DNA of 35,377 nt, from contig CAOKER010000018.1 of NCBI GenBank assembly GCA_948467545.1, positions 1-35,377 on the forward strand, written 5' to 3'. Below the pieces are notes generated by a model that ran no database searches, was not told the origin of the DNA, and saw only the letters and a list, made by a program, of their open reading frames with translations. The first letter of the stretch is position 1. Each line of letters starts with the position of its first letter. Positions 1 to 6,822 of the stretch are shown here, piece by piece. A program made the translations under genes and the position numbers. The stretch comes from an uncultured Eubacteriales bacterium (GTDB lineage Bacteria > Bacillota > Clostridia > Oscillospirales > CAG-272).

Positions 1-20
1 TTTAAAGTTTTTGGATTCTT

Positions 21-42
21 AAACCTTTTTTCAAAAAGGTTT
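21..42 (+). terminator. Short hairpin, part of a dispersed intergenic motif
   Basis: AAACCTTTTT and AAAAAGGTTT can pair around a two-base loop, giving a 10-bp stem followed by AAGCCGCC rather than a T-run. A close relative of this stretch (TTTAAAGTTTTTG followed by CTTTTTTCAAAAAG) recurs near 29834-29865. It may be the end of a gene outside the window or a dispersed intergenic repeat; without a T-run it is weak as a terminator. Confidence 0.4.
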
Positions 43-81
43 AAGCCGCCGGAGGGCGTATCTTTCGATTTGTAATATACA

Positions 82-127
82 AAATCGGAGCATGTGTTTA
101 CGCACATGCCCCGATTTTTTGTTTTTT
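82..127 (+). terminator. Rho-independent terminator of an upstream off-window transcript
   Basis: AAATCGG-A-GCATGTG pairs with CACATGC-C-CCGATTT (14 base pairs around one mismatch, loop TTTACG), followed at once by T-rich sequence to 127. This is a classic intrinsic terminator reading rightwards, so a plus-strand transcript probably ends here. No gene is visible before it in the window. Confidence 0.8.
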
Positions 128-390
128 ACACTTCTTTAAATCTCTTATAATATTAAGGATGTGATTGATTTGTCGGAACCAAGCGGAAGTATCTGCCGCA
201 GGCAGAGCTGTCTCAGTCCGGTTAAAATTGAATAGTACAGACTGTCGGTTTTGAACCGGAAATTAATTTCTTTCGGAGTTAATCTTCCGGGCACAAAAAA
301 GCCGCAGCGGAGCATGAAAGATTGGTCTCTCTCATGTCCGAACTCGGAGTTGAGAACAACAACGCCCAAGTCACTTCTGCGGTAACCGAT

Positions 391-419
391 AGTTTAACAC
401 AATTTATATGTTTTGTCAA
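391..419 (-). promoter_or_regulatory. Sigma-A-type promoter facing outward (left)
   Basis: On the minus strand TTGACA (414-419), a 17-bp spacer and TAAACT (391-396) form a near-consensus promoter. Transcription would run leftwards through positions 384-1. The only frame there begins with TTG at 369 and has no ribosome site, so the product, if any, is probably an RNA. The identical promoter lies at the outer end of the right arm, also pointing outward. Confidence 0.6.
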
Positions 420-717
420 GCCTTTTAACGGCGGTGCAAAGTGCAAAATGTTTCAATGCCGACAAAACTGTGCGAACATAATTTGTGTAGGACTGCGGTG
501 CCGCAATACAAAATCAGAAGTGCGCTGTCAGCTTTTGCTTTCAGTCTTTAATACGATAAGTTTGCATTGTGATTCAGATGAAATGACCCAGTGCGACATA
601 AACTGCATGCGGCAAATGCCGCGTGTACCAATGCAGCCTACTGTCAACGGTCAGTACAGCAGAAAATCACTGCATATGCAAACTCATTCCGCATTGATAC
701 GGCGCTGTGGAAAAGTG

Positions 718-858
718 TTGTATTCCCATAGCGAACAAGCGTTCAATAAGGCGCAAAGCGCCGTCATTGAGCGATTCAGCAGCGGATTACCGCCGCTGAA
801 AAAGCAAGGACTGCCCTCTGCGAAAGAGGCAGGAAATACCTTGCTTTCAGCTATAACA
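718..858 (+). repeat. Left-arm-specific structured insertion
   Basis: These ~140 bp replace only ~35 bp in the right arm. They hold a GGCGC-AAA-GCGCC stem (near 750-763), AGCGG paired with CCGCT (781-797), and a nested hairpin at 801-847. In the last, AAAGCAAGG pairs with CCTTGCTTT around an inner GCCCTCT/AGAGGC stem. The compact fold and clean presence/absence between otherwise similar arms suggest a small inserted structured element. No gene is visible. Confidence 0.6.
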
Positions 859-1558
859 CGCCGCGTAAAAGACGCCGCGCAAGCGGTTGTCCCGCGCAGA
901 AGCTGTTTTACTTACTAAAAGTAATTTTAGGGGAGCTTTTGCGCCGCGATATTCCACAATTCCGAGTTTTACGCCTGCGGCAAATTTGCCCGGAGGTTGA
1001 CTTATCCGTTCTGTGCCGTCGGTATATGACTTTAGTTTCTGCCGCGGTTTTTGAACCGCGCTTTACGCTTTACGGTCTCCGCGGCACAGTCGGATTATAT
1101 ATACATTTCTCAGGTCATCAAAAGCAAACTTTTTTGAAAAGCTGTCTTTCCGTATAACGCTATAACGCTTTTAATAACGTTTTTACACGGAAATACCTTT
1201 TCACATAATGCTTTTTCATAAAGTGTTTTCTGTACAATACTTTCCGATAGAGCGTTTTTCACAGAATGCTTTTCAGAATGCCGTGAAATGTTTCTTCCTT
1301 TCGGAGTTAATTTTCAAAGGCAAACGAAGTCGCAGCGAGTACGGGAGACGTTTTTCAGCTCCTGTAAGCCATTATTAAACTTGGGGTTGCTATGGAGCCG
1401 CCGAAGCCGATTCCGTATTTGCAGTTCATTATTTTTTACTGCATTGCGGAGCGCGCTTACAGTCATGAATGTAAGTCATGCATGCGGATGGTCTTCCGCC
1501 ATGATACGGCGGCGGGGCGAATGTGGATTTGGTCTTAACGTTTTCACGACGCTGAATG

Positions 1559-1627
1559 AAGTAAAGCGACATTGAGCGCAATGAAATAACATTGGGCACA
1601 GTGAGCGACATTGAGCGCAGTGAAATG
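1559..1627 (+). repeat. Tandem ACATTGAGCGCA(A/G)TGAAAT micro-repeats
   Basis: GCGACATTGAGCGCAATGAAAT and GCGACATTGAGCGCAGTGAAAT are separated by ACATTGGGCACAGTGA, so about three degenerate units stand in a row. ACATT...AATG(T) ends can pair, so each unit could fold as a small hairpin. The same array is present in the right arm (34144-34212, reversed). No coding function is visible. Confidence 0.7.
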
Positions 1628-1872
1628 TTCTGCACGCCGCATAAAAGAAACCGCGTGAGCGGTTATACTTCCGCAAAGTACGTTTTGCTTTTATAAGCTT
1701 TTAAAGCAAAGACCGCGCGCGCTTTGCGTTGCGTTAGCCCACAATGCCAAGTTTCTTCTGTCCTGAACAGAAAAATGTTTGCTCTCGAAATTAACTTATC
1801 CGATCTTACCGTCTGTTCGGTGCAGTCTTTGTACTGTGTTCCGTCAGTCGCGGTATGAACGGATTATAAAAT

Positions 1873-1918
1873 CAGTCCCTCAAACGCAGTATAATTCTGC
1901 GGCGAGGGACTGTTTATT
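1873..1918. terminator. Intrinsic terminator, possibly bidirectional
   Basis: CAGTCCCTC (1873-1881) pairs with GAGGGACTG (1904-1912); an inner GCAG/CTGC stem extends it, and TTTATT follows. On the minus strand the same hairpin is followed by ATTTTATAAT, so it could also end transcription coming from pduL. Confidence 0.65.
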
Positions 1919-1929
1919 ATCGTTCTTTG

Positions 1930-2027
1930 TCAGATTTATCAATTTTATCTGACTTTATCAGATTTATCAGATTTGTCAGATTTGTCGGATTTATTGTATT
2001 TATCGGATTTTTCAAATTTATCCGATA
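1930..2027 (+). repeat. 9-bp tandem repeat array, unit TCAGATTTA
   Basis: About eleven units of 9 bp follow one another (TCAGATTTA, TCAATTTTA, TCAGATTTG, TCGGATTTA, TCGGATTTT, TCAAATTTA and so on), one of them 10 bp long. The 9-bp period keeps a reading frame, but there is no start codon or ribosome site. It lies between the terminator and the 3' end of pduL. I see no other feature in 1830-2089. Confidence 0.75.
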
Positions 2028-2089
2028 CAGGCAAACAGCACTTACATTTATAAGAATATCACTCGTCAATCAATGACATCCTTTTTTAT

Positions 2090-2665
2090 TTATATAAGCT
2101 CTCCGTAACATTTGCCGAAAGCACATGCGGCGTTTGACTCGTCCGTATCGAGATGTACCGCAGGCGCAAAGTTCTCATTAACTCTTACGACAAGATCGCC
2201 GTAGACCGTGCTTCTTCCAAGTCCGTTGTCAATTTTAAGCGATACAATCTGCTTATCGCTTACTCCGAATTGTTCCGCCGTCGCGGGATCGAGATGCACA
2301 TGCCGCTTTGCGACAATCACGCCCTCGGAGAGTTCGATTTCTCCGCACGGTCCTACGAGCTTACAGCCCGGAGTTCCCGCAACATCTCCGCTCTCGCGTA
2401 CAGGAGCTTCGATTCCGAGCGCGCGCGCGTCGGTAAACGACACCTCAACCTGAGCCTTGCTTCTTGCAGGTCCGAGAATTATTACATTCGCAATCGGTTT
2501 TTTAGGTCCGACAATCGTTACCCTCTCTTCGCAGGCATACTGTCCCGGCTGACTGAGATCCTTTTTATGAGTGAGCTTTGCTCCTTTTCCGAAAAGAATT
2601 TCGATTTGCTCCTCCGTTATATGTACATGACGTGCAGAGGTTTCCACAAGTACCTTATTTGACAT
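2090..2665 (-). CDS. pduL: Phosphate propanoyltransferase (PduL-type phosphotransacylase)
   Basis: PduL exchanges an acyl group between acyl-CoA and phosphate (propionyl- or acetyl-CoA to the acyl phosphate), which lets an acyl kinase make ATP. It is unrelated to Pta. The 191-residue protein shows the family features: an N-terminal SARHVHIT motif, an internal AKRHVHLDP motif and a C-terminal PAVHLDTDE motif, whose histidines belong to the zinc site. Length fits a free cytosolic form; the N-terminus has no obvious microcompartment-targeting helix and no pdu or eut genes are near. I start at ATG 2665, 13 nt after AAGG; an in-frame ATG four codons upstream sits directly on that motif and is unlikely. 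An acetate or propionate kinase should exist elsewhere. Alternative: none serious. Confidence 0.92.
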   Translation of the reverse strand: MSNKVLVETSARHVHITEEQIEILFGKGAKLTHKKDLSQPGQYACEERVTIVGPKKPIANVIILGPARSKAQVEVSFTDARALGIEAPVRESGDVAGTPGCKLVGPCGEIELSEGVIVAKRHVHLDPATAEQFGVSDKQIVSLKIDNGLGRSTVYGDLVVRVNENFAPAVHLDTDESNAACAFGKCYGELI

Positions 2666-2716
2666 TTTTACGACCATACCTTTCATACGTACTGAAATTT
2701 ATATCAGATATTATAT

Positions 2717-2745
2717 ATTATACTATAAATCAGAAAAAAAGTAAA
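2717..2745 (-). promoter_or_regulatory. Promoter of pduL
   Basis: On the minus strand TTTACT (2740-2745), a 17-bp spacer and a perfect TATAAT (2717-2722) precede the pduL start by about 50 bp. Confidence 0.65.
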
Positions 2746-2780
2746 GAGGAAAACGAAAAAAGAGAGATTATCCGCCGACG

Positions 2781-2810
2781 TTACATAAAAAAAACAAAAC
2801 CGTTTATAAT
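2781..2810 (+). promoter_or_regulatory. Putative promoter of the small lipoprotein gene
   Basis: A perfect TATAAT at 2805-2810 has only a weak -35 candidate (TTACAT, 2781-2786, 18-bp spacer). It is back-to-back with the pduL promoter and about 60 bp before the lipoprotein start. Confidence 0.4.
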
Positions 2811-2871
2811 AAAAATGCGCGATATGTTTGCGCAAACAATACGCCGCTGCGCGGCGGAAAGGAGAAAAGTC

Positions 2872-3123
2872 TTGAAAAAATTTCTCATTTTAACAGCGGT
2901 TTTGTCCGTGCTCTGCATGACAGCGGCTTCATTTGTATCCTGCGGCCGCGATAATGACGGAGACAAAACGAACGACAGCGCGGCGCAGGGAGCCGACAAT
3001 GACGCTATCAGCGGAGCCCATAACGGCGTCGGAGCAGGTAACGACAGCATCGACAGAGATGATACCGACGGCATCGGCGGAGCGGCTCCCGGCCTCAGTC
3101 CGTCCCCGTCTCAGAACAGCTGA
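2872..3123 (+). CDS. Small lipoprotein of unknown function
   Basis: This 83-residue protein begins at a TTG codon 7 nt after AGGAG; longer in-frame starts lack a ribosome site. Residues 1-22 form a lipoprotein signal peptide: MKKF, a hydrophobic stretch, then a lipobox ending ASFVSC. The Cys should be lipidated by Lgt and the signal cut by LspA. The rest (about 60 residues) is hydrophilic, rich in Asp, Asn, Gly, Ala and Ser, with no recognisable domain, and probably disordered outside the membrane. It ends 5 bp from the convergent coaW stop, with no terminator between. The acidic low-complexity tail suggests either a tethered surface peptide or a truncated lipoprotein that has lost a folded domain; I cannot tell which. 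Confidence 0.65.
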   Translation: MKKFLILTAVLSVLCMTAASFVSCGRDNDGDKTNDSAAQGADNDAISGAHNGVGAGNDSIDRDDTDGIGGAAPGLSPSPSQNS

Positions 3124-3128
3124 AAATT

Positions 3129-3944
3129 TTAAAGTGCGGCTCCGATTACCGTTGAGAAAAATGAATTTTCGGGTATTATAAAATTAACACCGAACATTTT
3201 ATTCAAAGTATCGAATGTTTTCTTTGCAATCGGCGCGCGCGTCAGGTTACCGGTGAGTACAATATCATTCAGCTTATATGCGCGCGACGCAAATATCGCA
3301 CACATGCCTATTGTCTCAAAAACCATATTTATAAGTCCCAGCGCTTTGTCGCCTATCGAGGCGAGATCATCGACATTTCCAAAATTAGAAGCGGTCATAT
3401 CTCCCGGCATGCCCGGAAGAATATCCCTGCTCGTCATGTCTGATATTCTCAGGTCTATATTGGAAATGTCGCCGGTTTCCGCGAGACTGAAAATATGCTC
3501 TGTATTGTCGGTTCCGAGCAGCATACGCGAAAGACCGACAAGAGTACCTCCGCCTACGCCGGTACCGCCGAGATAAACCGGCGCGCTGCCGCGCTTTGAA
3601 TATACCATCGCCGTACCGGTGCCCATGCTGACTACAATCGCCTCGTCAAGTCCGGAAAGCCACAGCCCGCCCTTGCCGATGCAGTCAAATTCGGGACGGA
3701 TTTCACACGGAAGTCCGAAAATATCTTTATTTATATAGGAAGATCCCACTCCCGTAATCATAACCCGCTCCACCTCATCAAGGCGTATTTTGTTTTGATT
3801 TGTAAATTTTCCGAATGCTCCGTATGCGGATGTAAGCGGATCGGCTGCCTTTACGGCCATCGGTTCTATAAGCTCTCCGCCGCCGGAAAATCCCACAATT
3901 TTTGTCGTGCTTCCGCCTATATCAATTCCAATTACATTTTTCAT
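3129..3944 (-). CDS. coaW: Type II pantothenate kinase
   Basis: CoaW phosphorylates pantothenate with ATP, the first step of coenzyme A synthesis; the type II (eukaryote-like) form occurs in staphylococci and some Clostridia and is generally weakly feedback-inhibited. The 271-residue protein has the ASKHA-fold phosphate-binding motif GIDIGGSTTKIVG at the N-terminus, the second phosphate loop SMGTGTAM, and the glycine-rich LGGTGVGGGTLVGLSRMLLG segment characteristic of this family. Length is normal. Start chosen at ATG 3944, 13 nt after AAGG; a second in-frame ATG four codons upstream abuts the motif. Divergent from the HAD phosphatase gene. BadF-type ATPases are the nearest alternative, but the central motifs favour pantothenate kinase. 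Confidence 0.88.
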   Translation of the reverse strand: MKNVIGIDIGGSTTKIVGFSGGGELIEPMAVKAADPLTSAYGAFGKFTNQNKIRLDEVERVMITGVGSSYINKDIFGLPCEIRPEFDCIGKGGLWLSGLDEAIVVSMGTGTAMVYSKRGSAPVYLGGTGVGGGTLVGLSRMLLGTDNTEHIFSLAETGDISNIDLRISDMTSRDILPGMPGDMTASNFGNVDDLASIGDKALGLINMVFETIGMCAIFASRAYKLNDIVLTGNLTRAPIAKKTFDTLNKMFGVNFIIPENSFFSTVIGAAL

Positions 3945-4071
3945 AATAATTACCATGCCTTCCTAACGTGAAAAAGTGCATTGCGTTTTGCGGTTTTTCC
4001 TCAAATTACAATGTCTTGCTTTGCAGTCATAAGATTTTAATACAGAAAAACAAATATTTTAATAAAAAAGG

Positions 4072-4100
4072 TGGACATTTTTACTCTGTAAGTGTATAAT
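4072..4100 (+). promoter_or_regulatory. Strong sigma-A promoter upstream of the HAD phosphatase
   Basis: TGGACA (4072-4077), a 17-bp spacer and TATAAT (4095-4100). The start site would be near 4107, giving a leader of about 160 nt before the HAD gene, or a nearly leaderless message for the small frame at 4110. Confidence 0.8.
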
Positions 4101-4109
4101 AATCCGACA

Positions 4110-4268
4110 ATGCGGAATTTTAAAACATGCCCCGTCAGGCATAAAACCGCCGCCGACCTTTCAGACAATTATTTTTACAGACGTACATCGGGAGCGGTTA
4201 TAACGAGCTTCGGCGCGAAGTTCCGGAAGATACAAAACGAAGATATACAATTCGGAGGATATACATAA
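4110..4268 (+). CDS. Possible 52-codon leader peptide, leaderless
   Basis: An open frame of 52 codons starts with ATG about 3 nt after the predicted transcription start and runs to a TAA at 4266-4268. A second in-frame TAA (4269-4271) overlaps the ATG of the HAD gene. The predicted peptide is basic (MRNFKTCPVRHK...), has no signal peptide, and matches no family I know. There is no room for a ribosome site, so it would need leaderless initiation. Termination next to the downstream start would allow translational coupling. It may equally be chance in an untranslated leader. Confidence 0.25.
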   Translation: MRNFKTCPVRHKTAADLSDNYFYRRTSGAVITSFGAKFRKIQNEDIQFGGYT

Positions 4269-4270
4269 TA

Positions 4271-5104
4271 ATGAAGCGGGAAAAAGAACTTTACGATAAA
4301 CTTTACGAAGAACTTTACGATAAACAACTGTTTATTTTCGATATGGACGGAACATTATATTTAGGAGAAAACGTCTTCAACTGCGCAGTAAGTTTTATCC
4401 GTCGGCTCAGAGAAAACGGAAAGAAAATTCTCTTTTTTACCAACAACGCCTCACATGTACATGAATTTTACCTGAAAAGGCTGGGGCGTATGGGTTTTGA
4501 ACCGCATCCCGACGAAATCATGACATCGGGAGATGTTACGGCTGAATTTCTCCGCCGCGAAAGAAGCGGCAAAAAGGTATATCTCGTCGGCACTGAAGAG
4601 CTGCGCTCCGAATTCGCGGAAAACGGAATCGGGCTTTCGGACGGCTCCGACAACAGCGTTGACATCGTTGTGACGAGCTTTGACACCTCGCTCGACTATC
4701 GGAAGCTTGAACGGGCATGCACCTATGTACGCGGAGGAGCGGAGTATCTTTCAACGCACCCCGACCTCAACTGTCCGACCGAAAACGGATTCATTCCCGA
4801 CAGCGGAGCGATATCGGCGTTCGTCACGGCAGCCACCGGAGCAATACCGGTTTATCTCGGAAAACCGTATGAGCCGACAATCGACATGATTGCCGCAAAA
4901 TCGGGCATAGACCGCGGACGGATGTGCGTTTTCGGAGACCGTCTTTACACCGACATTGCTTTGGGAAAAAACTTCGGCGTCACTGCCTGTCTTGTACTCT
5001 CAGGCGAAACCTCCGCCCTCGATGTAAACCATGCTTCTCCTCAAAGCCGTCCCGATTTTGTTTTTCGGGATCTCGGAGATGCAGAAAAACGGATTTTCGG
5101 GTAA
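4271..5104 (+). CDS. HAD-superfamily phosphatase, subfamily IIA (NagD-like)
   Basis: HAD-IIA enzymes dephosphorylate small phosphometabolites such as sugar phosphates, p-nitrophenyl phosphate or nucleotides. The 277-residue protein shows motif I DMDGTL (nucleophile and acid/base Asp, about residues 20-25), motif II in FFTNN, the Lys of motif III in YLGKPYEP, and motif IV GDRLYTDIALG. The C2 cap lies between motifs II and III, as in NagD/AraL proteins. The N-terminus holds an odd duplicated KLYEELYDK sequence coded by a 21-bp direct repeat. GGAGG lies 12 nt before the ATG. The substrate cannot be deduced. It is not obviously in an operon with neighbours. Confidence 0.88.
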   Translation: MKREKELYDKLYEELYDKQLFIFDMDGTLYLGENVFNCAVSFIRRLRENGKKILFFTNNASHVHEFYLKRLGRMGFEPHPDEIMTSGDVTAEFLRRERSGKKVYLVGTEELRSEFAENGIGLSDGSDNSVDIVVTSFDTSLDYRKLERACTYVRGGAEYLSTHPDLNCPTENGFIPDSGAISAFVTAATGAIPVYLGKPYEPTIDMIAAKSGIDRGRMCVFGDRLYTDIALGKNFGVTACLVLSGETSALDVNHASPQSRPDFVFRDLGDAEKRIFG

Positions 5105-5510
5105 TAATAGGGTAACAATAAATATATGTGAAATATTTTGGTTATATACCTATATACCGATATATACCGACGTTAAAGCTTAACACTATGCCTAACGTCA
5201 AAACAATCGGCTTTGCGCGGTGCTGCAGTTTTAGACAAATACGTTAAAGCCAAGAGCTTCAAAATATTGTCCCGTGAATACGGGCAATCCGCAATGTGGT
5301 GTGGTTTTACTACGCAAAATCGCTGTCCGTGACAGCAAAACGAAAATTATAAATTAAAATTTGTACATTAAAACTTGTATATTAAAGCTAATCAGCTTTA
5401 ACGTATTGTACCATAAAAATGCCAAAAAGTAAAGCCGTTTGGCGCTCTCTGCCTCGAAAGAAGATTAATTAAAATAATGTTAACATTTAATACGCAAAAT
5501 AGTGTTGATT
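5105..5510. other. Intergenic region with small repeats and hairpins
   Basis: No gene seen. It holds a TATATACCG triplet (about 5143-5172), three or four ACGTTAAAGC-like copies (5170, 5241, 5382-5403 as a hairpin TTAAAGCT-AATC-AGCTTTAA), a CCCGT-GAAT-ACGGG hairpin (about 5273-5286), and a TTGTACATTA/TTGTATATTA pair (5361-5384) that recurs before the tRNA gene at 24281. Any of these could be regulatory; none has a known match. Confidence 0.5.
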
Positions 5511-5540
5511 TTGTCCTGAAAAAATGGTAAATTTTATACA
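5511..5540 (+). promoter_or_regulatory. Promoter of the heat-shock operon
   Basis: TTGTCC (5511-5516), an 18-bp spacer and TATACA (5535-5540), placed directly before CIRCE so that bound HrcA would block RNA polymerase. Confidence 0.65.
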
Positions 5541-5544
5541 GTGT

Positions 5545-5571
5545 TTAGCACTTGTCGGTCGAGAGTGCTAA
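5545..5571 (+). promoter_or_regulatory. CIRCE operator (HrcA binding site)
   Basis: TTAGCACTT, a 9-bp spacer and GAGTGCTAA. This matches the CIRCE consensus TTAGCACTC-N9-GAGTGCTAA with one mismatch. It sits immediately after the -10 box and about 120 bp before hrcA. HrcA represses here; heat shock or loss of GroEL-assisted folding relieves repression. Confidence 0.97.
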
Positions 5572-5693
5572 CAGACTAACATACTGATTTTAAAGCCGAT
5601 ATTCCGGTAAGTCAGAATATGGCAGAAGCGCTTTGCCCCTGCAGATTCCGTTCGCTCACCGTGTTTCAGGCTATGAAGGGTGGATAAAAGGAG

Positions 5694-6785
5694 ATGGAAC
5701 GTCGCGAGGGCGATTTGAGCGAGCGCAAAAAGCTTATTCTGCGCGCAATCATCGACGCCTATATTTCCGGCGGTGAACCGGTCGGTTCAAAATATCTGAC
5801 GCAAAGCGGTCAGATTGCATTTTCTTCCGCTACAATAAGAAATGAAATGGCGGAGCTTGAAGATATGGGTTATCTCAAGCAGCCTCATACGTCGGCAGGC
5901 CGTGTTCCCTCCGAGCAAGGCTACAGATTCTATGTCGACGGTCTTATGGACAGCTACCGTATGACCGCAAATGAGCTAAACGAACTCAATCAGCTCGTCA
6001 AGGCGCGCGCCGCCGAGCTTGACAAAATCCTCGACAGAGCAAGCCGTCTCATGTCCATGATGACAAACTACGCGTCGCTTACGGCTCGCCCCTCTCTCAG
6101 CGCCGAGGCGGTCTTACAGTTTCAGACGCTTCACATAGACAGCGGTACCATGCTTCTTGTAATGGTTGTCGAAACGGGCGGACGCCACTGCGCAAAAACT
6201 GTATATGTCAGCGCACCCGGAATTACCGAGGAGGCGGCGGAACAGATTGAAATCTGTCTTAACGATGAAATTTCGGAACGAACGATAGATTCAATTACCC
6301 TTTCCGATATTATAAGACTGCGGATGAGACTCGCGGCTTTCGGCTGCGGCGATATCACCGACCGCATTATGGAAGCGGTTTATTCGGTACTCGGAGAGGA
6401 AGACGGCGAGCTTCATCTTGAGGGCGTAAATCACCTGCTGCGGTATCAGGAATATTCAGATCCCGAAAAGCTCGGAGGACTTCTTGAATCGCTTGAGCAG
6501 AAAAGCGACATTCTGGATATGGTAAAGCGTGGCGAAAACGAGGGAATCAACATATATATAGGCTCGGAAAACGGGCTGAGCTCAATGAGACAGTCGTCGC
6601 TGATTTTTAAAAAGATAATGCGCGGAGGCCGCACCGTCGGAGCAATCGGGGTAATCGGACCGTGCAGAATGAAGTATAACAGGGTTATCGCAATGCTCGA
6701 ACAGTTTTCACGTAATATCAGCGGTATGATAGACGGAGATATTTCCGCCGACGGTATGAATCTGCGTGAAGACGACAGCGAATAG
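5694..6785 (+). CDS. hrcA: Heat-inducible transcription repressor HrcA
   Basis: HrcA binds CIRCE as a dimer and represses chaperone operons; GroEL keeps it active. The N-terminal winged helix is clear (SERKKLILRAIIDAYI... then FSSATIRNEMAELEDMGYL and HTSAGRVPSEQGYRFYVD), followed by the GAF-like inserted dimerisation region. At 363 residues it is slightly longer than usual. Start uncertainty: ATG 5694 directly follows AAAAGGAG, leaving almost no spacing, and an in-frame stop lies just upstream. TTG 5715 (giving MSERKK...) lies 4 nt after GAGGG and matches the usual HrcA N-terminus, so the true start may be there. First gene of the operon; autoregulated through CIRCE. Its stop is 37 bp before the likely grpE start. 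Confidence 0.96.
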   Translation: MERREGDLSERKKLILRAIIDAYISGGEPVGSKYLTQSGQIAFSSATIRNEMAELEDMGYLKQPHTSAGRVPSEQGYRFYVDGLMDSYRMTANELNELNQLVKARAAELDKILDRASRLMSMMTNYASLTARPSLSAEAVLQFQTLHIDSGTMLLVMVVETGGRHCAKTVYVSAPGITEEAAEQIEICLNDEISERTIDSITLSDIIRLRMRLAAFGCGDITDRIMEAVYSVLGEEDGELHLEGVNHLLRYQEYSDPEKLGGLLESLEQKSDILDMVKRGENEGINIYIGSENGLSSMRQSSLIFKKIMRGGRTVGAIGVIGPCRMKYNRVIAMLEQFSRNISGMIDGDISADGMNLREDDSE

Positions 6786-6822
6786 AACCGAATTAAAAAC
6801 AGTAATGAAAGGCAGGATGAAA

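Larger units (their letters stand above)
364..1829 (+). repeat. Left arm of a ~1.45-kb imperfect inverted repeat (non-coding)
   Basis: This stretch matches the reverse complement of 33943-35377. From 859 to about 1760 the two arms pair collinearly (coordinates sum to 35771). Outside that there are indels: about 140 bp at 718-858 is unique to the left arm, and about 80 bp near 35227-35298 is unique to the right arm. Identity decays from about 1790 to 1829. No convincing gene lies inside: the open frames are short, lack ribosome sites and show no recognisable domain. The arm consists of nested degenerate repeats and hairpins. A segment at 1290-1335 also resembles 270-315 just outside the arm, both starting near CTTTCGGAGTTAAT, so the arm seems built from diverged copies of a smaller module. 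Confidence 0.9.

Noticed and set aside
145..369. 74-codon frame after the left outward promoter
   Set aside because: Starts with TTG without ribosome site and has no recognisable features; the promoter may be real, but coding is unsupported.
322..918. 198-codon frame in the left arm
   Set aside because: No ribosome site or domain. The right-arm copy is disrupted by the indel within the frame, and the sequence is repeat-rich non-coding DNA.
364..1829. Inverted arms as pure assembly artefact
   Set aside because: The arms differ by many substitutions and two sizeable indels, which a mirrored misassembly would not produce.
1930..2027. CRISPR-like array
   Set aside because: Units are 9 bp with no spacers; no cas genes in the window. 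The same holds for the arrays at 29870 and 35227.
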